A DNA stretch of 64,000 nucleotides from Oscillospiraceae bacterium (GTDB lineage Bacteria > Bacillota > Clostridia > Oscillospirales > Ruminococcaceae), in the NCBI GenBank assembly GCA_900768995.1, contig CAAGEZ010000048.1, forward strand, positions 1 through 64,000. The letters are read 5' to 3'. The notes under the pieces are model-generated. The model did not search any database. It saw only the letters and a program-made list of their open reading frames with translations, and was not told where the DNA came from. The position numbers and the translations under genes were made by a program. This document shows positions 33,805 through 43,147 of the stretch, piece after piece (position 1 is the stretch's first letter; the number at the start of each line of letters is the position of its first letter).

Positions 33805-35007
33805 TCAGTCAACAAGCTTGGGATCGAAGCTTTCCTTCCAGGGAAGTCCCCACTTGTTCAGAGCGTCCATAAAAGGATCGGGATCGAACTCCTCGATGTT
33901 GTGAACACCCGGCTTTTTCCACTTGCCCGTCATAACCATCATAGCGCCTATCATCGCAGGAACACCGGTGGTGTAGGATATAGCCTGAGAACCCACCTCA
34001 GCATAGCATTCCTCGTGAACGCACACGTTGTAAACATAATACTTAACAGGCTTGCCGTCCTTATATCCCTGCATAATACAGCCGATGTTTGTCTTGCCCT
34101 TTGTTCTGGGGCCAAGGCTTGCAGGGTCGGGAAGAACAGCCTTAAGGAACTGGAGGGGAACTATCTCCATACCGTTGTAGTTTATTGGCTCGATAGATGT
34201 CATTCCCACATCTTCAAGACACTTAAGATGTGTGAGATAGGACTGTCCGAAGGTCATAAAGAAACGAATGCGCTTGATGCCCTTGATGTTCAGAGCCAGT
34301 GATTCAAGCTCCTCGTGGTGGAGAAGATACATATCCTTTTCGCCTATCTCAGGAAAGTCGTAAACCCTCTTTATCTCCATAGGCTCGGTCTCCACCCACT
34401 TGCCGTCCTCGATGTAGGAGCCCTTTGCGGAGACCTCACGGATATTTATTTCGGGGTTGAAGTTTGTGGCAAAGGGATAGCCGTGGTCACCCGCATTGCA
34501 GTCGAGAATGTCGATGTAGTTTATCTCGTCAAAATAATGCTTCTGGGCATAAGCGCAGAATACGCCTGTTACGCCCGGGTCAAAGCCGCTTCCCAGAAGA
34601 GCGGTGATGCCAGCCTTTTCAAATCTCTCACGATATGCCCACTGCCAGCTGTATTCAAACTTTGCAGTGTCCTCAGGCTCGTAGTTTGCGGTGTCAACAT
34701 AGTCCACCCTGCACTCAAGGCAGGCGTCCATAATTGTAAGGTCCTGATAAGGGAGAGCAACATTTATGCAGATGTCAGGCTTAAACTCCTTCATCAAAGC
34801 AACAAGCTCCTCAACCTTGTCAGCGTCCACCTTAGCTGTGGATATTTTCGTCTTTGTCCTGCCCTGAAGCTTTTCCTTAAGAGCGTCGCACTTGGACTTT
34901 GTGCGTGATGCTATCATAATTTCCTCAAAAACCTCGGAATTCTGGCAGCACTTGTGGATAACAACGCTTGCCACGCCTCCGCAGCCGATGATAAGAGCCT
35001 TGCCCAT
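33805..35007 (-). CDS. Carboxynorspermidine synthase (saccharopine dehydrogenase family)
   Basis: A 400-residue NAD(P)H enzyme that would reductively condense aspartate semialdehyde with a diamine (putrescine or diaminopropane) in the alternative spermidine route. The Rossmann loop IIGCGGVASVV, VDTANYEPEDTAKFEYSWQW, GSGFDPGVTG and DCNAGDHGYPFATNF blocks match CANSDH/LYS1-type members. The decarboxylase that should follow (NspC) is not in the window. GGAGG precedes the ATG, and a good leftward promoter sits 91 bases upstream. Confidence 0.87.
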   Translation of the reverse strand: MGKALIIGCGGVASVVIHKCCQNSEVFEEIMIASRTKSKCDALKEKLQGRTKTKISTAKVDADKVEELVALMKEFKPDICINVALPYQDLTIMDACLECRVDYVDTANYEPEDTAKFEYSWQWAYRERFEKAGITALLGSGFDPGVTGVFCAYAQKHYFDEINYIDILDCNAGDHGYPFATNFNPEINIREVSAKGSYIEDGKWVETEPMEIKRVYDFPEIGEKDMYLLHHEELESLALNIKGIKRIRFFMTFGQSYLTHLKCLEDVGMTSIEPINYNGMEIVPLQFLKAVLPDPASLGPRTKGKTNIGCIMQGYKDGKPVKYYVYNVCVHEECYAEVGSQAISYTTGVPAMIGAMMVMTGKWKKPGVHNIEEFDPDPFMDALNKWGLPWKESFDPKLVD

Positions 35008-35097
35008 TTTTATATACCTCCGCTAAAAAAAGATTTCATATTCATCTGCACAAATGCAAAACATCTGCACAGCCCAAAAACATTGCCTGTAAAAATG

Positions 35098-35126
35098 ATT
35101 ATACCACATTTAAACAGGCAATGCAA
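35098..35126 (-). promoter_or_regulatory. Promoter of the carboxynorspermidine synthase gene
   Basis: Read leftward: TTGCAT (35121-35126), 17-base spacer, TATAAT (35098-35103). An inverted repeat ATTGCCTGT/ACAGGCAAT with arms at about 35081-35089 and 35115-35123 brackets the -10 box and could be an operator or the end of the upstream solute-binding transcript. Confidence 0.7.
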
Positions 35127-35161
35127 TTATTTTTTTGTAAAATCGGGGTAAGGCGATAATA

Positions 35162-36604
35162 TTAACCCAGTGACTTTATTTCCTGATCAGCTTCATCGAC
35201 CAGCATCGTTACAACATCGCTGATAGAATCTCTTGTTGTAGCCCAGTCATAGCCGTGGAAAGCGGCACGGAGACCTATTTCAGCGCCGCCGTCAGTGGTG
35301 AGGGAAGCAACATCGCTTGAAACGCCTGTAGCAAGGTCAACAACGGGATATTTCTGAGCAAGCTCGTTTATCTCCTTGTTGCGTGCGATAAGCTCGTCGG
35401 ACCACTGATAGTCGTCCCTGCACTTCTGGTCGCCGATAGCGATAGCCTCGTCATTGGTATTTGCAAGACGTGTGCACTCAGCAAAGAGGGCAACGCCTGT
35501 GGGATTGGCAGCACCCTTGCATATTACCCAGCCGTCAAGAGTAGCGGACTGATACGGGTCAGAGCCTGCGGGAGAGGGAACTGGCGCAAAGCCGAGATTT
35601 TCGGGAGATATCTGTGTAGCCCAGGTATCGGGATTAGCCTGAACGTCCCAGGAGCCAACGATATAGAAAAGCTCCTTGCCCTCGCCCATAAACTGCGGCT
35701 GGATATTCCAGTCATAGAGAGAAAGGTCGAAAACCAGTCCCTTATTGTAAAGCTCATAGCTCCAGTTCATTGCCTTTTCAATTGTGGGGTCACTGAGATT
35801 AACGGTGAGAGTACCGTCAACAGAAGAAACGGAGGGAACGCCTGCGGAAAGGAGAAGAGCCTTTTCATTATACCAGCCGTCAAGACCGTAGCGGTCATTG
35901 TCGGGGTCAACAAACTGCTCCAGCATCTTTGTGAAGGTGTCCCAGTTCCATTCGCCGTTCTGATAAAGCTCCCAGGGATCTTCAAAACCGTTTTCTTCAA
36001 TGGTCTGCTTGTTGTAGATAACGATCTGTTCGGCAGAAACGCTGTTTACAAGCTCATAGTGCTTTCCGTTGAAGTTGTATATATCCATAGCGGGCTTCAT
36101 ATCTGCCCAAAGAGGAGAATCCATATCTATGTATTCGTCAACAGGCTGGAACATTCCGTTGATAACGCCCTTGGGAAGAGCCGATGTATCGCAGGGGAAA
36201 AAGTCGATGCCCTCACCGCCGAGAACGCTTGTGGAGAGATCGCTGTAACGGCTGTTCCAGGTGGTGGGATAATACTTGACCTCACCGCCGTACTTGCTCT
36301 TGAAGAGGTTCAGAGCTACGGATTCGGACTGACCCGAGCCGGAGGGATTGAGGTCATAATGTGCGAGCCACTTGATAGTCTTGTTCTCAAGCTCAACATC
36401 ACGGAGATTTGTCGCAGCCACGTCATCGAGGGTCTGCTGATCGTTCTCCGCAAGGGTAGCGGTGTTGATCTCAACAGTTGCCTGAGTGGTGGTCTCCTGA
36501 GTCATAGCTTCGGTCTGCTCCTCAGAGGAGCCGCCGCAGGCAGCAAGGCTCATTGCCATCGAAAGAGCCGAAATGCCTGCAATAGTTTTCTTAAAATTCT
36601 TCAT
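35162..36604 (-). CDS. ABC transporter extracellular solute-binding lipoprotein (family 1)
   Basis: A 480-residue exported sugar-type binding protein. Lipobox LAAC with Cys23, then a Thr/Glu-rich linker and the two-lobed fold (VALNLFKSKYGGEVKYY, WNSRYSDLSTSVLGG, LDGWVICKGAANPTGVALFAEC). The ligand is probably an oligosaccharide. AAAGGA precedes ATG 36604. No permease or ATPase gene is adjacent, so it either serves a distant system or acts as an accessory binder. It has a strong promoter of its own. Confidence 0.87.
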   Translation of the reverse strand: MKNFKKTIAGISALSMAMSLAACGGSSEEQTEAMTQETTTQATVEINTATLAENDQQTLDDVAATNLRDVELENKTIKWLAHYDLNPSGSGQSESVALNLFKSKYGGEVKYYPTTWNSRYSDLSTSVLGGEGIDFFPCDTSALPKGVINGMFQPVDEYIDMDSPLWADMKPAMDIYNFNGKHYELVNSVSAEQIVIYNKQTIEENGFEDPWELYQNGEWNWDTFTKMLEQFVDPDNDRYGLDGWYNEKALLLSAGVPSVSSVDGTLTVNLSDPTIEKAMNWSYELYNKGLVFDLSLYDWNIQPQFMGEGKELFYIVGSWDVQANPDTWATQISPENLGFAPVPSPAGSDPYQSATLDGWVICKGAANPTGVALFAECTRLANTNDEAIAIGDQKCRDDYQWSDELIARNKEINELAQKYPVVDLATGVSSDVASLTTDGGAEIGLRAAFHGYDWATTRDSISDVVTMLVDEADQEIKSLG

Positions 36605-36655
36605 TTTTAAAGATTCCTTTCTCTCCTGTATGACAGCAAAATAACTGTTAAACAC

Positions 36656-36684
36656 ATTTTACCACATAAGTATCCGATTGTCAA
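36656..36684 (-). promoter_or_regulatory. Promoter of the solute-binding protein gene
   Basis: Read leftward: perfect TTGACA (36679-36684), 17-base spacer, TAAAAT (36656-36661), about 50 bases before the start. Confidence 0.75.
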
Positions 36685-36832
36685 ATTTTTTTGTGTATTT
36701 TTTATTTCGATTTTCCGAACGCAGCCAAACATAAAAACATTCTGTTAAATATAAATTAATATTTCCTTTTCTCGACCTTTTTCGACAATTTTTTTATTCC
36801 AATTTGTTTTATAATCCCAAATAAGGAAAAAA

Positions 36833-37141
36833 ATGAGTTATAATAGATATAATATGAAAAAAGCATACTCTGAAAGGATTGAACCATTCAATATGAACAT
36901 CATAACAGCCGAGCGTCTGAGAGCCCTCCGTGAAGACAATGATTACACTCAGAGGGAAATAGCGAACCTTCTGAAATGTTCTCAGGTCAGCTATTCCCAT
37001 TATGAGATCGGGCGAAGAGATATCCCGCTGGAGCATCTTATCACTCTGTCGGAGTTTTACGGCGTGAGTGTTGACTACATACTCGGCGTTACCGATTCAA
37101 AGCAGAGATATCCCGAAACGGCAACACCTAAAAATCAGTGA
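36833..37141 (+). CDS. XRE-family helix-turn-helix regulator
   Basis: A 102-residue DNA-binding protein. The helix-turn-helix is YTQREIANLLKCSQVSYSHYEIGRR followed by LSEFYGVSVDYILG, the usual XRE domain. AAGGA lies 6 bases before ATG 36833; ATG 36893 (MNIITAERLRALRED), with a GAAAGGA 14 bases upstream, would give a protein that begins right at the domain and is an equal alternative. Upstream is AT-rich and divergent to the solute-binding gene. The last seven bases overlap the convergent AI-2E gene. Target unknown. Confidence 0.82.
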   Translation: MSYNRYNMKKAYSERIEPFNMNIITAERLRALREDNDYTQREIANLLKCSQVSYSHYEIGRRDIPLEHLITLSEFYGVSVDYILGVTDSKQRYPETATPKNQ

Positions 37142-38259
37142 CCCGAAATCTCTCTGCGTGCCTCCCGTCCGCTCTCTATCTTTTCCCTGAGCAGCATATA
37201 CGCCGCCGAAACCAGGGGAATGCCCAGCATTATCCCCACCGCTCCCCACAGCTCCGCACCGACGATTATGGCGGCAAGGATAAGTATGGGCGGCAATCCC
37301 ACGCTTTTGCCCACCACCCTCGGATAGATAAAATTATTTTCAAGCTGCTGCAGTATTATGATGAATACTATGAACCACAATGCAGACGAGGGCTTTACAA
37401 GAAAAAGTATGAGAGCCGAGGGAACAGCCCCCGCAATTGCCCCTGCCACAGGCACAAGCGCCGTCACGGCGATAATGGAGCTTATGAGCAGTGGGTACTC
37501 GAACCCGAAAAGCACCATTCCCCCGAAGCATAATGTCCCAAGCAGGACCGCTTCCGAAAGCTGACCCGCAATAAAGCTCACAAGGCAGGAGTTTACGGCG
37601 GACAGCACACGGGCGGTTTTTTTGTATGCCTTTTCGGACATTGCCACCCGTGCCGCAGAGCTTACAAACTGCAGTATATCGTCCTTCTGGGCAAGGATAT
37701 ACACCGACAGCACCGCTCCCACAAGGAATGACCCTGCCGAGCGCAGAAAGCCTGCCGTCACCTGAAAGGTGCGCTCGAAAAAGGAGGGGAGCTTCAGTGC
37801 CGCCTGCTCCGCAAGACTGTCAAGGAGCTTTATCATAACAGAATGGCTGCCGTCCGCATACCGCCTGCGGAAATCGCTGTAATATCCGTCGGCGCTGCTC
37901 ACAAAAAGCGCTCCGCTCTCCCACAGCTTCGGCAGTATCATCACCGCCGCCGCCGAGGTTATCCCCGCAATGAGGATATATACTGCCGCTATCGCCGCTC
38001 CACGGGCGATTTTTTTTATGTGCAGCCTTTGCGAAAAGAACCGCTCAAACCTGCACACCGCAGGGTCGATCACCGCCGCAAGTATTATCCCCATAACAAA
38101 TGGGGACAGAGCATATGCTGCCGCCGAAAGCAGCTTCCCAACGTCCCTCGGGCGGATAAGCAGGGCAAGAGCCGCAAAAACCGCCAGAAACGGGACAATG
38201 TACTTTTTTATGCTCTTTCCGCTCAAAGCTATCACCATTTTCCGTTGATATTTTCTCAT
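37135..38259 (-). CDS. AI-2E family transporter (permease)
   Basis: About 374 residues with seven or eight hydrophobic helices and the family signatures ILQQLENNFIYPRVVGKSVGLPP and ELWGAVGIMLGIPL. Members export autoinducer-2, act as Na+/H+ antiporters (UPF0118) or have unknown cargo. The start is uncertain: ATG 38259 is used, ATG 38238 is possible, and neither has a good ribosome binding site; the frame is open further upstream to 38409 but the strong opposing promoter there makes that unlikely. Confidence 0.82.
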   Translation of the reverse strand: MRKYQRKMVIALSGKSIKKYIVPFLAVFAALALLIRPRDVGKLLSAAAYALSPFVMGIILAAVIDPAVCRFERFFSQRLHIKKIARGAAIAAVYILIAGITSAAAVMILPKLWESGALFVSSADGYYSDFRRRYADGSHSVMIKLLDSLAEQAALKLPSFFERTFQVTAGFLRSAGSFLVGAVLSVYILAQKDDILQFVSSAARVAMSEKAYKKTARVLSAVNSCLVSFIAGQLSEAVLLGTLCFGGMVLFGFEYPLLISSIIAVTALVPVAGAIAGAVPSALILFLVKPSSALWFIVFIIILQQLENNFIYPRVVGKSVGLPPILILAAIIVGAELWGAVGIMLGIPLVSAAYMLLREKIESGREARREISGH

Positions 38260-38324
38260 AAATATTATGTTCTGAGCATCTGCCGATATTCTGACGAAAG
38301 TGTCTGTTTTTTTCCTTAAAGCGG

Positions 38325-38353
38325 TTGAAATCTGTCGGGGAATGTGGTATAAT
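38325..38353 (+). promoter_or_regulatory. Promoter of the GHL10-amidase gene
   Basis: TTGAAA (38325-38330), 17-base spacer, TATAAT (38348-38353), 76 bases before the ATG. Confidence 0.8.
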
Positions 38354-38429
38354 GAAAAATGTATAAATGTATGCTTTTGCAGGAACACATTAAAGAGATA
38401 TACGAACAAGAGATAATAAAGGAAATACT

Positions 38430-41400
38430 ATGAAAAAGAAATTTGCAAAAAGGCTTTGCTCCCTTGCCTGCGCCGCTCTTATGACCGTGCCGCTGTGGGG
38501 AGACATAAGCTTCGGCATTGACGCTTCCGCCGAAAGTGAAGCGGTATATGAAGAGATAGTCCCCGAGGTGCAGCGTGACGAGGAGCTGCCCTCATTCACC
38601 GAACCCGAATACACCCCGATGTTCTCATTTCCCGACGAGATAAGAGGAGTTTACCTTAACCCCGGAAAGGATTTTCCCCTCACCGATGAAAACGGTGAAC
38701 CGCTCTCCGAGGAGGAGATAAGCGCAGGCATCGACAGCGCCCTTGACGCTGCGGAGGAAAGCAGCCTCAACGCCATTATAATCAGCACATCGGACGAAAA
38801 CGGCATCTACTACAGCCTTGACGTGAACAAGACCGCCGTCCGCTCCCCTGCCGAGCTGTGCGTTGAGCGTGCTGCGGACAGAGGAATGTACATTTATGTC
38901 ACATTCAACATAAATTCCGCTCTTGCAGGCATCACCGAGGATACCGCCAAGGCAAGGATAGACCGCCTTGCCCTCACCGTCCACAATTTCACCGTGAAAT
39001 ACCCCGTTGACGGCATAATCATCGACGGCTACTACTCAAGCCGTGACAGCGCAAGCTTTGCAGACTACATCGAAAACGGCTCGGGCATCGGCTATGACAA
39101 CTGGCTCCTTGACAACGGCGCATATGTTTTCAGCCTTGTTTCCGACGCAGTTCACAGAACAAGCAACAGCGTGCCTGTGGGAATTTCCCTCAACGACATC
39201 TGGGCAAATTACACCACAAAGGAAAACGGCAGTGAGACATCTGTAAGCTTTGAAGCCCTCACCGACGGCTATGCGGATACATTGGGCTACATTGACAGCG
39301 GCTATGCGGACTTCATCATCGTCAAGGCAGAGGGTGCATTTGCCAGCGAAACGATGCCCTTTGAGGACGTTGTGAGCTGGTGGAATGACAAGGCAGACGC
39401 TGCGGGCATTCCGATGATAATCGATCACATAAACGAGCGTGTCTGCACCGATTACACGGGCTGGAGCTCCCCCGATGAGCTTGTAAAGCAGGTAATAAAG
39501 GCTGATGAATATGACGCCTGCATCGGAAGCGTTTTCAACTCCCTCCCCGCTCTTGAAAAGAACGCAGAGGAATCCACATCGGTGCTTGTGAAGCATTTCA
39601 ATGACCAGATAGACCGTGAGGGACTTAACAACGAGCTTGAAATGACCCTCCCCCAGTCCACAAAGTTCAAGACCGAAGAGCCTACAGTTATTTTCGCAGG
39701 CTCATTTGACCCCAACTTTACCATTTATTTTCAGGGCGAACCCATCGAGCTGAACGAAGCGGGACGATTTTATTTCAATATGGACCTTGACGTCGGCGTG
39801 AACACATTCACATTCAAAAACAAGGGCAAAACCGTTACATACAAGATAACCCGAACCGTAAATGTGCTCAAGAGCGTTGAGCCTGCGGTGTCGGAAATGA
39901 GAGTTGAGGAGCAGTCCGCCATAACCCTCAGCGCAGTGGCATACAAAGGCTCGGACGTTTCCGCATCTATAAACGGAAAGACCGTTGAGCTTACCCCCAT
40001 TGACGGTCAGACCGATGAGCTTGACCCCAACTCCAACTACACCAAATACACAGGCACATACATCGCCCCCGCAGGAATAAAGGGGCAGGACATCGACCTT
40101 GGCGAGGTGACATTCTACGGAACATACCACACCAAAACAGGCGATTTCAAGGAAAGCCGCACGGGAAGCAGGATAATCGTCAATGCCCTTGCAGAGGTAC
40201 TGAATGATTACAGCGGCGCACTCCTTGAAGTCAAGAGCGACAACACAATGGTCTATGACGCAAAGACCACAAGCACAAATCCCACACCCGATATGGCACG
40301 TCTCCCCGCAGGAACTCTCGATTATCAGGTCAAGACCGTGAGCTATTCGGGAACGGATTATTACCTCACAAATTCAGGCAAGCGTATTCGTGTAAGCGAC
40401 GTGAATGTCCTTGACAACAAGCCTCTCGGAACAAATCCCATAAGCGTCACAAGTGCCGCAAAGGACGGCACGGACACCGTTTTAAAGCTCCATACAAATT
40501 CAAAAGTCCCCTTTGCAATGTCCTTTATGGGAGTAAACTACAACAGCGGCAATAACGGAAATTATTATATATCCTCCTTTGACGCCTCGTCCCTTGTCAT
40601 AACCTTTGACTATGTAACAACAATTTCCGCAAGCAGCATTACATTCCCCGACAGCTCCGTATTCACCGAGGGCGTTTGGGATACATACGAATCGGGCGAG
40701 CTTACCAAAACACGGCTCACCCTCAGCCTGAGACAGTCGGGAGTTTTCGGCGGCGTTACATCATCATACGATGAAAACGGCGACCTTACATTCCGCTTCA
40801 ACGGCTGTCGGAACTCATTAAACGGTGCAACTGTCGTGATTGACCCCGGTCACGGCTACACAGGGGCATCTGAATTTGACCCCGGAGCTGTGGGACACAT
40901 CAAGGAGCAGGAAGCAAACCTTGCCATTGCAAAGCTTGTGACCTCAAAGCTTGAAGCGGCAGGAGCAAATGTTATCCGCCTTAAGACCGAGAGCGAGACA
41001 TATGTTACCGCCCAGCGTGCCTCCTACGCAAGGCAGTACAGCCCCGACCTTTTCCTTGCCATTCACTGCAACGCCGCAGGAGAAAATGCAAGAGGTGCGG
41101 AAGCATATTACTTCACCCCCTTCTCACAGCCCCTTGCGGACAGAATTTCCGCCCGTGTGGGTGCATATCTTGGCAGCAAGGTGGATAATGCCGACGGAAT
41201 GGACAGAGGAGAGCAGTACAACTACTTCTTCGTCACCCAGCAGCAGGATTTCCCCTCCGTGCTCATCGAATGCGGCTTTGTTACCAATTATACCGAGGCA
41301 ATGGCGCTTGCCGACCCCACTCATCAGGACGGCATCGCACAGGCTATCGTTGACGGTGCTTCCGATTATCTTGCAAGGTGCAGCTATTCCTGCTTCGGAG

Positions 41401-41543
41401 ACGGCTCTGCACAGTTTACAAACAGCGCCCCTCCCGCCGCAAGCGTTCCTCAGGAGACCGAGCAGTCCCCTGTTACATCTGATGATATTGCGGCTCTGCC
41501 TGCCGACCCAAGCTTTGATGATCCATACAATCTCTTAAACTAA
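38430..41543 (+). CDS. Secreted GHL10 domain plus N-acetylmuramoyl-L-alanine amidase
   Basis: A 1037-residue exported cell-wall enzyme. After a signal peptide (cut near residue 35) a GHL10-type barrel spans about 70-400 (RGVYLNPGKDFP, YPVDGIIIDGYYSS, ADFIIVKAEGAF). A beta-rich linker region with poorly known repeats covers about 430-790. The C-terminal Amidase_3 domain has zinc ligands in DPGHG (from Asp805), EQEAN and AIHCNA, and the catalytic Glu947 in VLIECGFV, so it should cut the muramoyl-alanine bond. A low-complexity Ser/Pro tail ends it. AAGGA lies before the ATG. Confidence 0.88.
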   Translation: MKKKFAKRLCSLACAALMTVPLWGDISFGIDASAESEAVYEEIVPEVQRDEELPSFTEPEYTPMFSFPDEIRGVYLNPGKDFPLTDENGEPLSEEEISAGIDSALDAAEESSLNAIIISTSDENGIYYSLDVNKTAVRSPAELCVERAADRGMYIYVTFNINSALAGITEDTAKARIDRLALTVHNFTVKYPVDGIIIDGYYSSRDSASFADYIENGSGIGYDNWLLDNGAYVFSLVSDAVHRTSNSVPVGISLNDIWANYTTKENGSETSVSFEALTDGYADTLGYIDSGYADFIIVKAEGAFASETMPFEDVVSWWNDKADAAGIPMIIDHINERVCTDYTGWSSPDELVKQVIKADEYDACIGSVFNSLPALEKNAEESTSVLVKHFNDQIDREGLNNELEMTLPQSTKFKTEEPTVIFAGSFDPNFTIYFQGEPIELNEAGRFYFNMDLDVGVNTFTFKNKGKTVTYKITRTVNVLKSVEPAVSEMRVEEQSAITLSAVAYKGSDVSASINGKTVELTPIDGQTDELDPNSNYTKYTGTYIAPAGIKGQDIDLGEVTFYGTYHTKTGDFKESRTGSRIIVNALAEVLNDYSGALLEVKSDNTMVYDAKTTSTNPTPDMARLPAGTLDYQVKTVSYSGTDYYLTNSGKRIRVSDVNVLDNKPLGTNPISVTSAAKDGTDTVLKLHTNSKVPFAMSFMGVNYNSGNNGNYYISSFDASSLVITFDYVTTISASSITFPDSSVFTEGVWDTYESGELTKTRLTLSLRQSGVFGGVTSSYDENGDLTFRFNGCRNSLNGATVVIDPGHGYTGASEFDPGAVGHIKEQEANLAIAKLVTSKLEAAGANVIRLKTESETYVTAQRASYARQYSPDLFLAIHCNAAGENARGAEAYYFTPFSQPLADRISARVGAYLGSKVDNADGMDRGEQYNYFFVTQQQDFPSVLIECGFVTNYTEAMALADPTHQDGIAQAIVDGASDYLARCSYSCFGDGSAQFTNSAPPAASVPQETEQSPVTSDDIAALPADPSFDDPYNLLN

Positions 41544-41578
41544 AAAACAGGAAGCATACATTGATATGCTCCCTGTTT
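41540..41578. terminator. Terminator between amidase and DUF378 genes
   Basis: Stem AAACAGGAAGCATA/TATGCTCCCTGTTT with one mismatch. The leftward T-run (AAAAAA, 41542-41547) is stronger than the rightward TTTAAAG, so it mainly serves the DUF378 gene. Confidence 0.7.
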
Positions 41579-41603
41579 AAAGAAGTCATATGACCGCAGA
41601 CGG

Positions 41604-41822
41604 TCAGTGACCTCTTGCCTCAGCGCCTGCGGGCTCTCTGAAAAGCAGAGTTATGCACCATACCGCAGCAAGTGCCACAAGGATATAGACTACCCTGCTG
41701 AGAAGTGCGCCTGTGCCGCCGAAGAGCCAAGCCACAAGGTCAAAGCTGAAAATACCTACAAGGCCCCAGTTAAGTCCGCCGATGATGAGCAGAACAAGAG
41801 CTATCTTGTCAAACATATTCAT
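41604..41822 (-). CDS. DUF378 family small membrane protein
   Basis: A 72-residue protein with two transmembrane helices (IALVLLIIGGLNWGLVGI and LLSRVVYILVALAAVWCITLLF). The LLIIGGLNWGLVG pattern defines DUF378. Function unknown. A short AGGTA site stands before the ATG. Divergent from the diguanylate cyclase; the structured segment lies between them. Confidence 0.85.
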   Translation of the reverse strand: MNMFDKIALVLLIIGGLNWGLVGIFSFDLVAWLFGGTGALLSRVVYILVALAAVWCITLLFREPAGAEARGH

Positions 41823-41857
41823 TACCTACTTTCTGTAAAGGGTAAATATTCAGAACG

Positions 41858-42003
41858 AAACGCCGATAAGCACCCTGAGAATACCTGTCGGCGTTCCTGC
41901 AAACCCGAGGGAAATAAGCCGCAGTGCGGAAATATTCCCTGCATTAATTATTTGCAGTCATACGGAAATTATTCAGCAGAAAGTGCCGAAAGCTTTGCGG
42001 CAC
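41858..42003. other. Strongly structured intergenic segment (candidate leader RNA)
   Basis: Five nested or consecutive stems can be drawn: 41859-41866 with 41888-41895 (ACGCCGA/TCGGCGT); 41897-41903 with 41951-41957 (CTGCAAA/TTTGCAG); inside it 41908-41916 with 41933-41940 (AGGGAAATA/TATTCCCT); inside that 41919-41929 (CCGCA-G-TGCGG); and 41983-42003 (GTGCCG/CGGCAC). The last stem ends 44 bases before the ribosome binding site of the diguanylate cyclase. It does not match c-di-GMP-I or -II, cobalamin, TPP or ydaO motifs as I know them. Either strand could be the transcript. Confidence 0.5.
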
Positions 42004-42058
42004 CTATGATATTAACAGCAAATCGGTATCATAATATTTAAGCAACGGAGGGCACATT

Positions 42059-43147
42059 TTGAAAAACGAAAAATTAAGTCAGATGATCTCCGAAATTTTC
42101 ACAGACGGAGCTGCTGTGACCAACAAGGTGAAATACACCATTCTGCAATGGTGCACGGCGGCTGTGCATTTTATGCTCATTTTCATTTTTGCCTCGGTGG
42201 GCGTTTACAGTATGATGGTCTTCAATATTGCAAGCACTGTGTGCTATCTTCTCTGCGGCATTCTTGTGAAAAAAGAACGGTATATCCTTTTTTACTACAT
42301 CACCTTTCTGGAGATATGCCTCCATTCCTACACGGCTACCATTCTTGTGGGGTGGCAGCTTGGCTTCCCGCTGTATATAATCGGAATTATGCCCGTCATT
42401 TTCTATATGCACTTTTCGTTGAACGAAAGCGCAAGCCTGAAAGAATCACTGCTTATCGGGCTGTGCTGCCTTGTTTCATTCATCGTGTGCAGGATAATTT
42501 CCTACAGGATAGAGCCTGTTTACACCATATCCCCCAAAGCGTCGATGCATATTTATATTTTCAACACCCTCTGCGCCTTTGGACTCCTTATGTTTTTCTC
42601 CCTGTTCTTCCTCAGAGAGATACAGTTTTCAAGATCGGTGCTTGAGGAGCAGAATGCACGGCTTGACAAGATCGCAGGCATAGATTCCCTCACAGGTCTT
42701 TACAACCGCAGAAGTATGGACAAATTTCTGAGCAGTGCACTAAGCTCCGGCAAGACCTTTTCCGTTATTATGTGCGACATTGACGATTTTAAAAAGATAA
42801 ACGACACCTACGGTCACAACAGCGGCGATGAAGTTCTTAAAAGAATATCCGAAACGATGATTTCCATTCTCCGTGAGAATGATTTTGTCTGTCGCTGGGG
42901 CGGCGAGGAAATACTTATCCTTGCATCAGGCACACCGCTGAACGGCGCAATGCTGGTTGCAGAGCGCATAAGGGCTCATATTGAGGATATGGAGGTCTTT
43001 TGCGAGGAGCACACAATAAAATGCACCATAACCGCAGGAGCTGCGGAAAGCACCGAAGCCGCAACCATCGAGGAGATCATCTCTCTTGCGGACGAGCGGC
43101 TTTACAGCGGAAAGAAATCGGGCAAGAACAAGGTCGTATATGAATAA
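42059..43147 (+). CDS. Membrane-bound diguanylate cyclase (GGDEF)
   Basis: A 362-residue enzyme making c-di-GMP from GTP. About six N-terminal transmembrane helices (30-200) form an unassigned sensor; a GGDEF domain follows, with DIDDFKKINDTYGH and active-site GGEEI (281-285). An inhibitory RxxD site (REND) lies five residues before it, so product feedback is likely. The start is TTG at 42059, with GGAGGG 7 bases upstream. A structured segment precedes it. Paired in the window with a second cyclase at 46191 and a phosphodiesterase at 62783. Confidence 0.9.
   Translation: MKNEKLSQMISEIFTDGAAVTNKVKYTILQWCTAAVHFMLIFIFASVGVYSMMVFNIASTVCYLLCGILVKKERYILFYYITFLEICLHSYTATILVGWQLGFPLYIIGIMPVIFYMHFSLNESASLKESLLIGLCCLVSFIVCRIISYRIEPVYTISPKASMHIYIFNTLCAFGLLMFFSLFFLREIQFSRSVLEEQNARLDKIAGIDSLTGLYNRRSMDKFLSSALSSGKTFSVIMCDIDDFKKINDTYGHNSGDEVLKRISETMISILRENDFVCRWGGEEILILASGTPLNGAMLVAERIRAHIEDMEVFCEEHTIKCTITAGAAESTEAATIEEIISLADERLYSGKKSGKNKVVYE

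Noticed and set aside
41607..42041. 144-codon rightward frame across DUF378 and the structured spacer
   Set aside because: It is antisense to DUF378 and its end lies in the structured segment; the opposite strand has a clear gene with a site.
41820..42058. c-di-GMP-I/II, TPP or cobalamin riboswitch before the cyclase
   Set aside because: The conserved sequence blocks of these classes, as I know them, are missing; only generic structure is supported.
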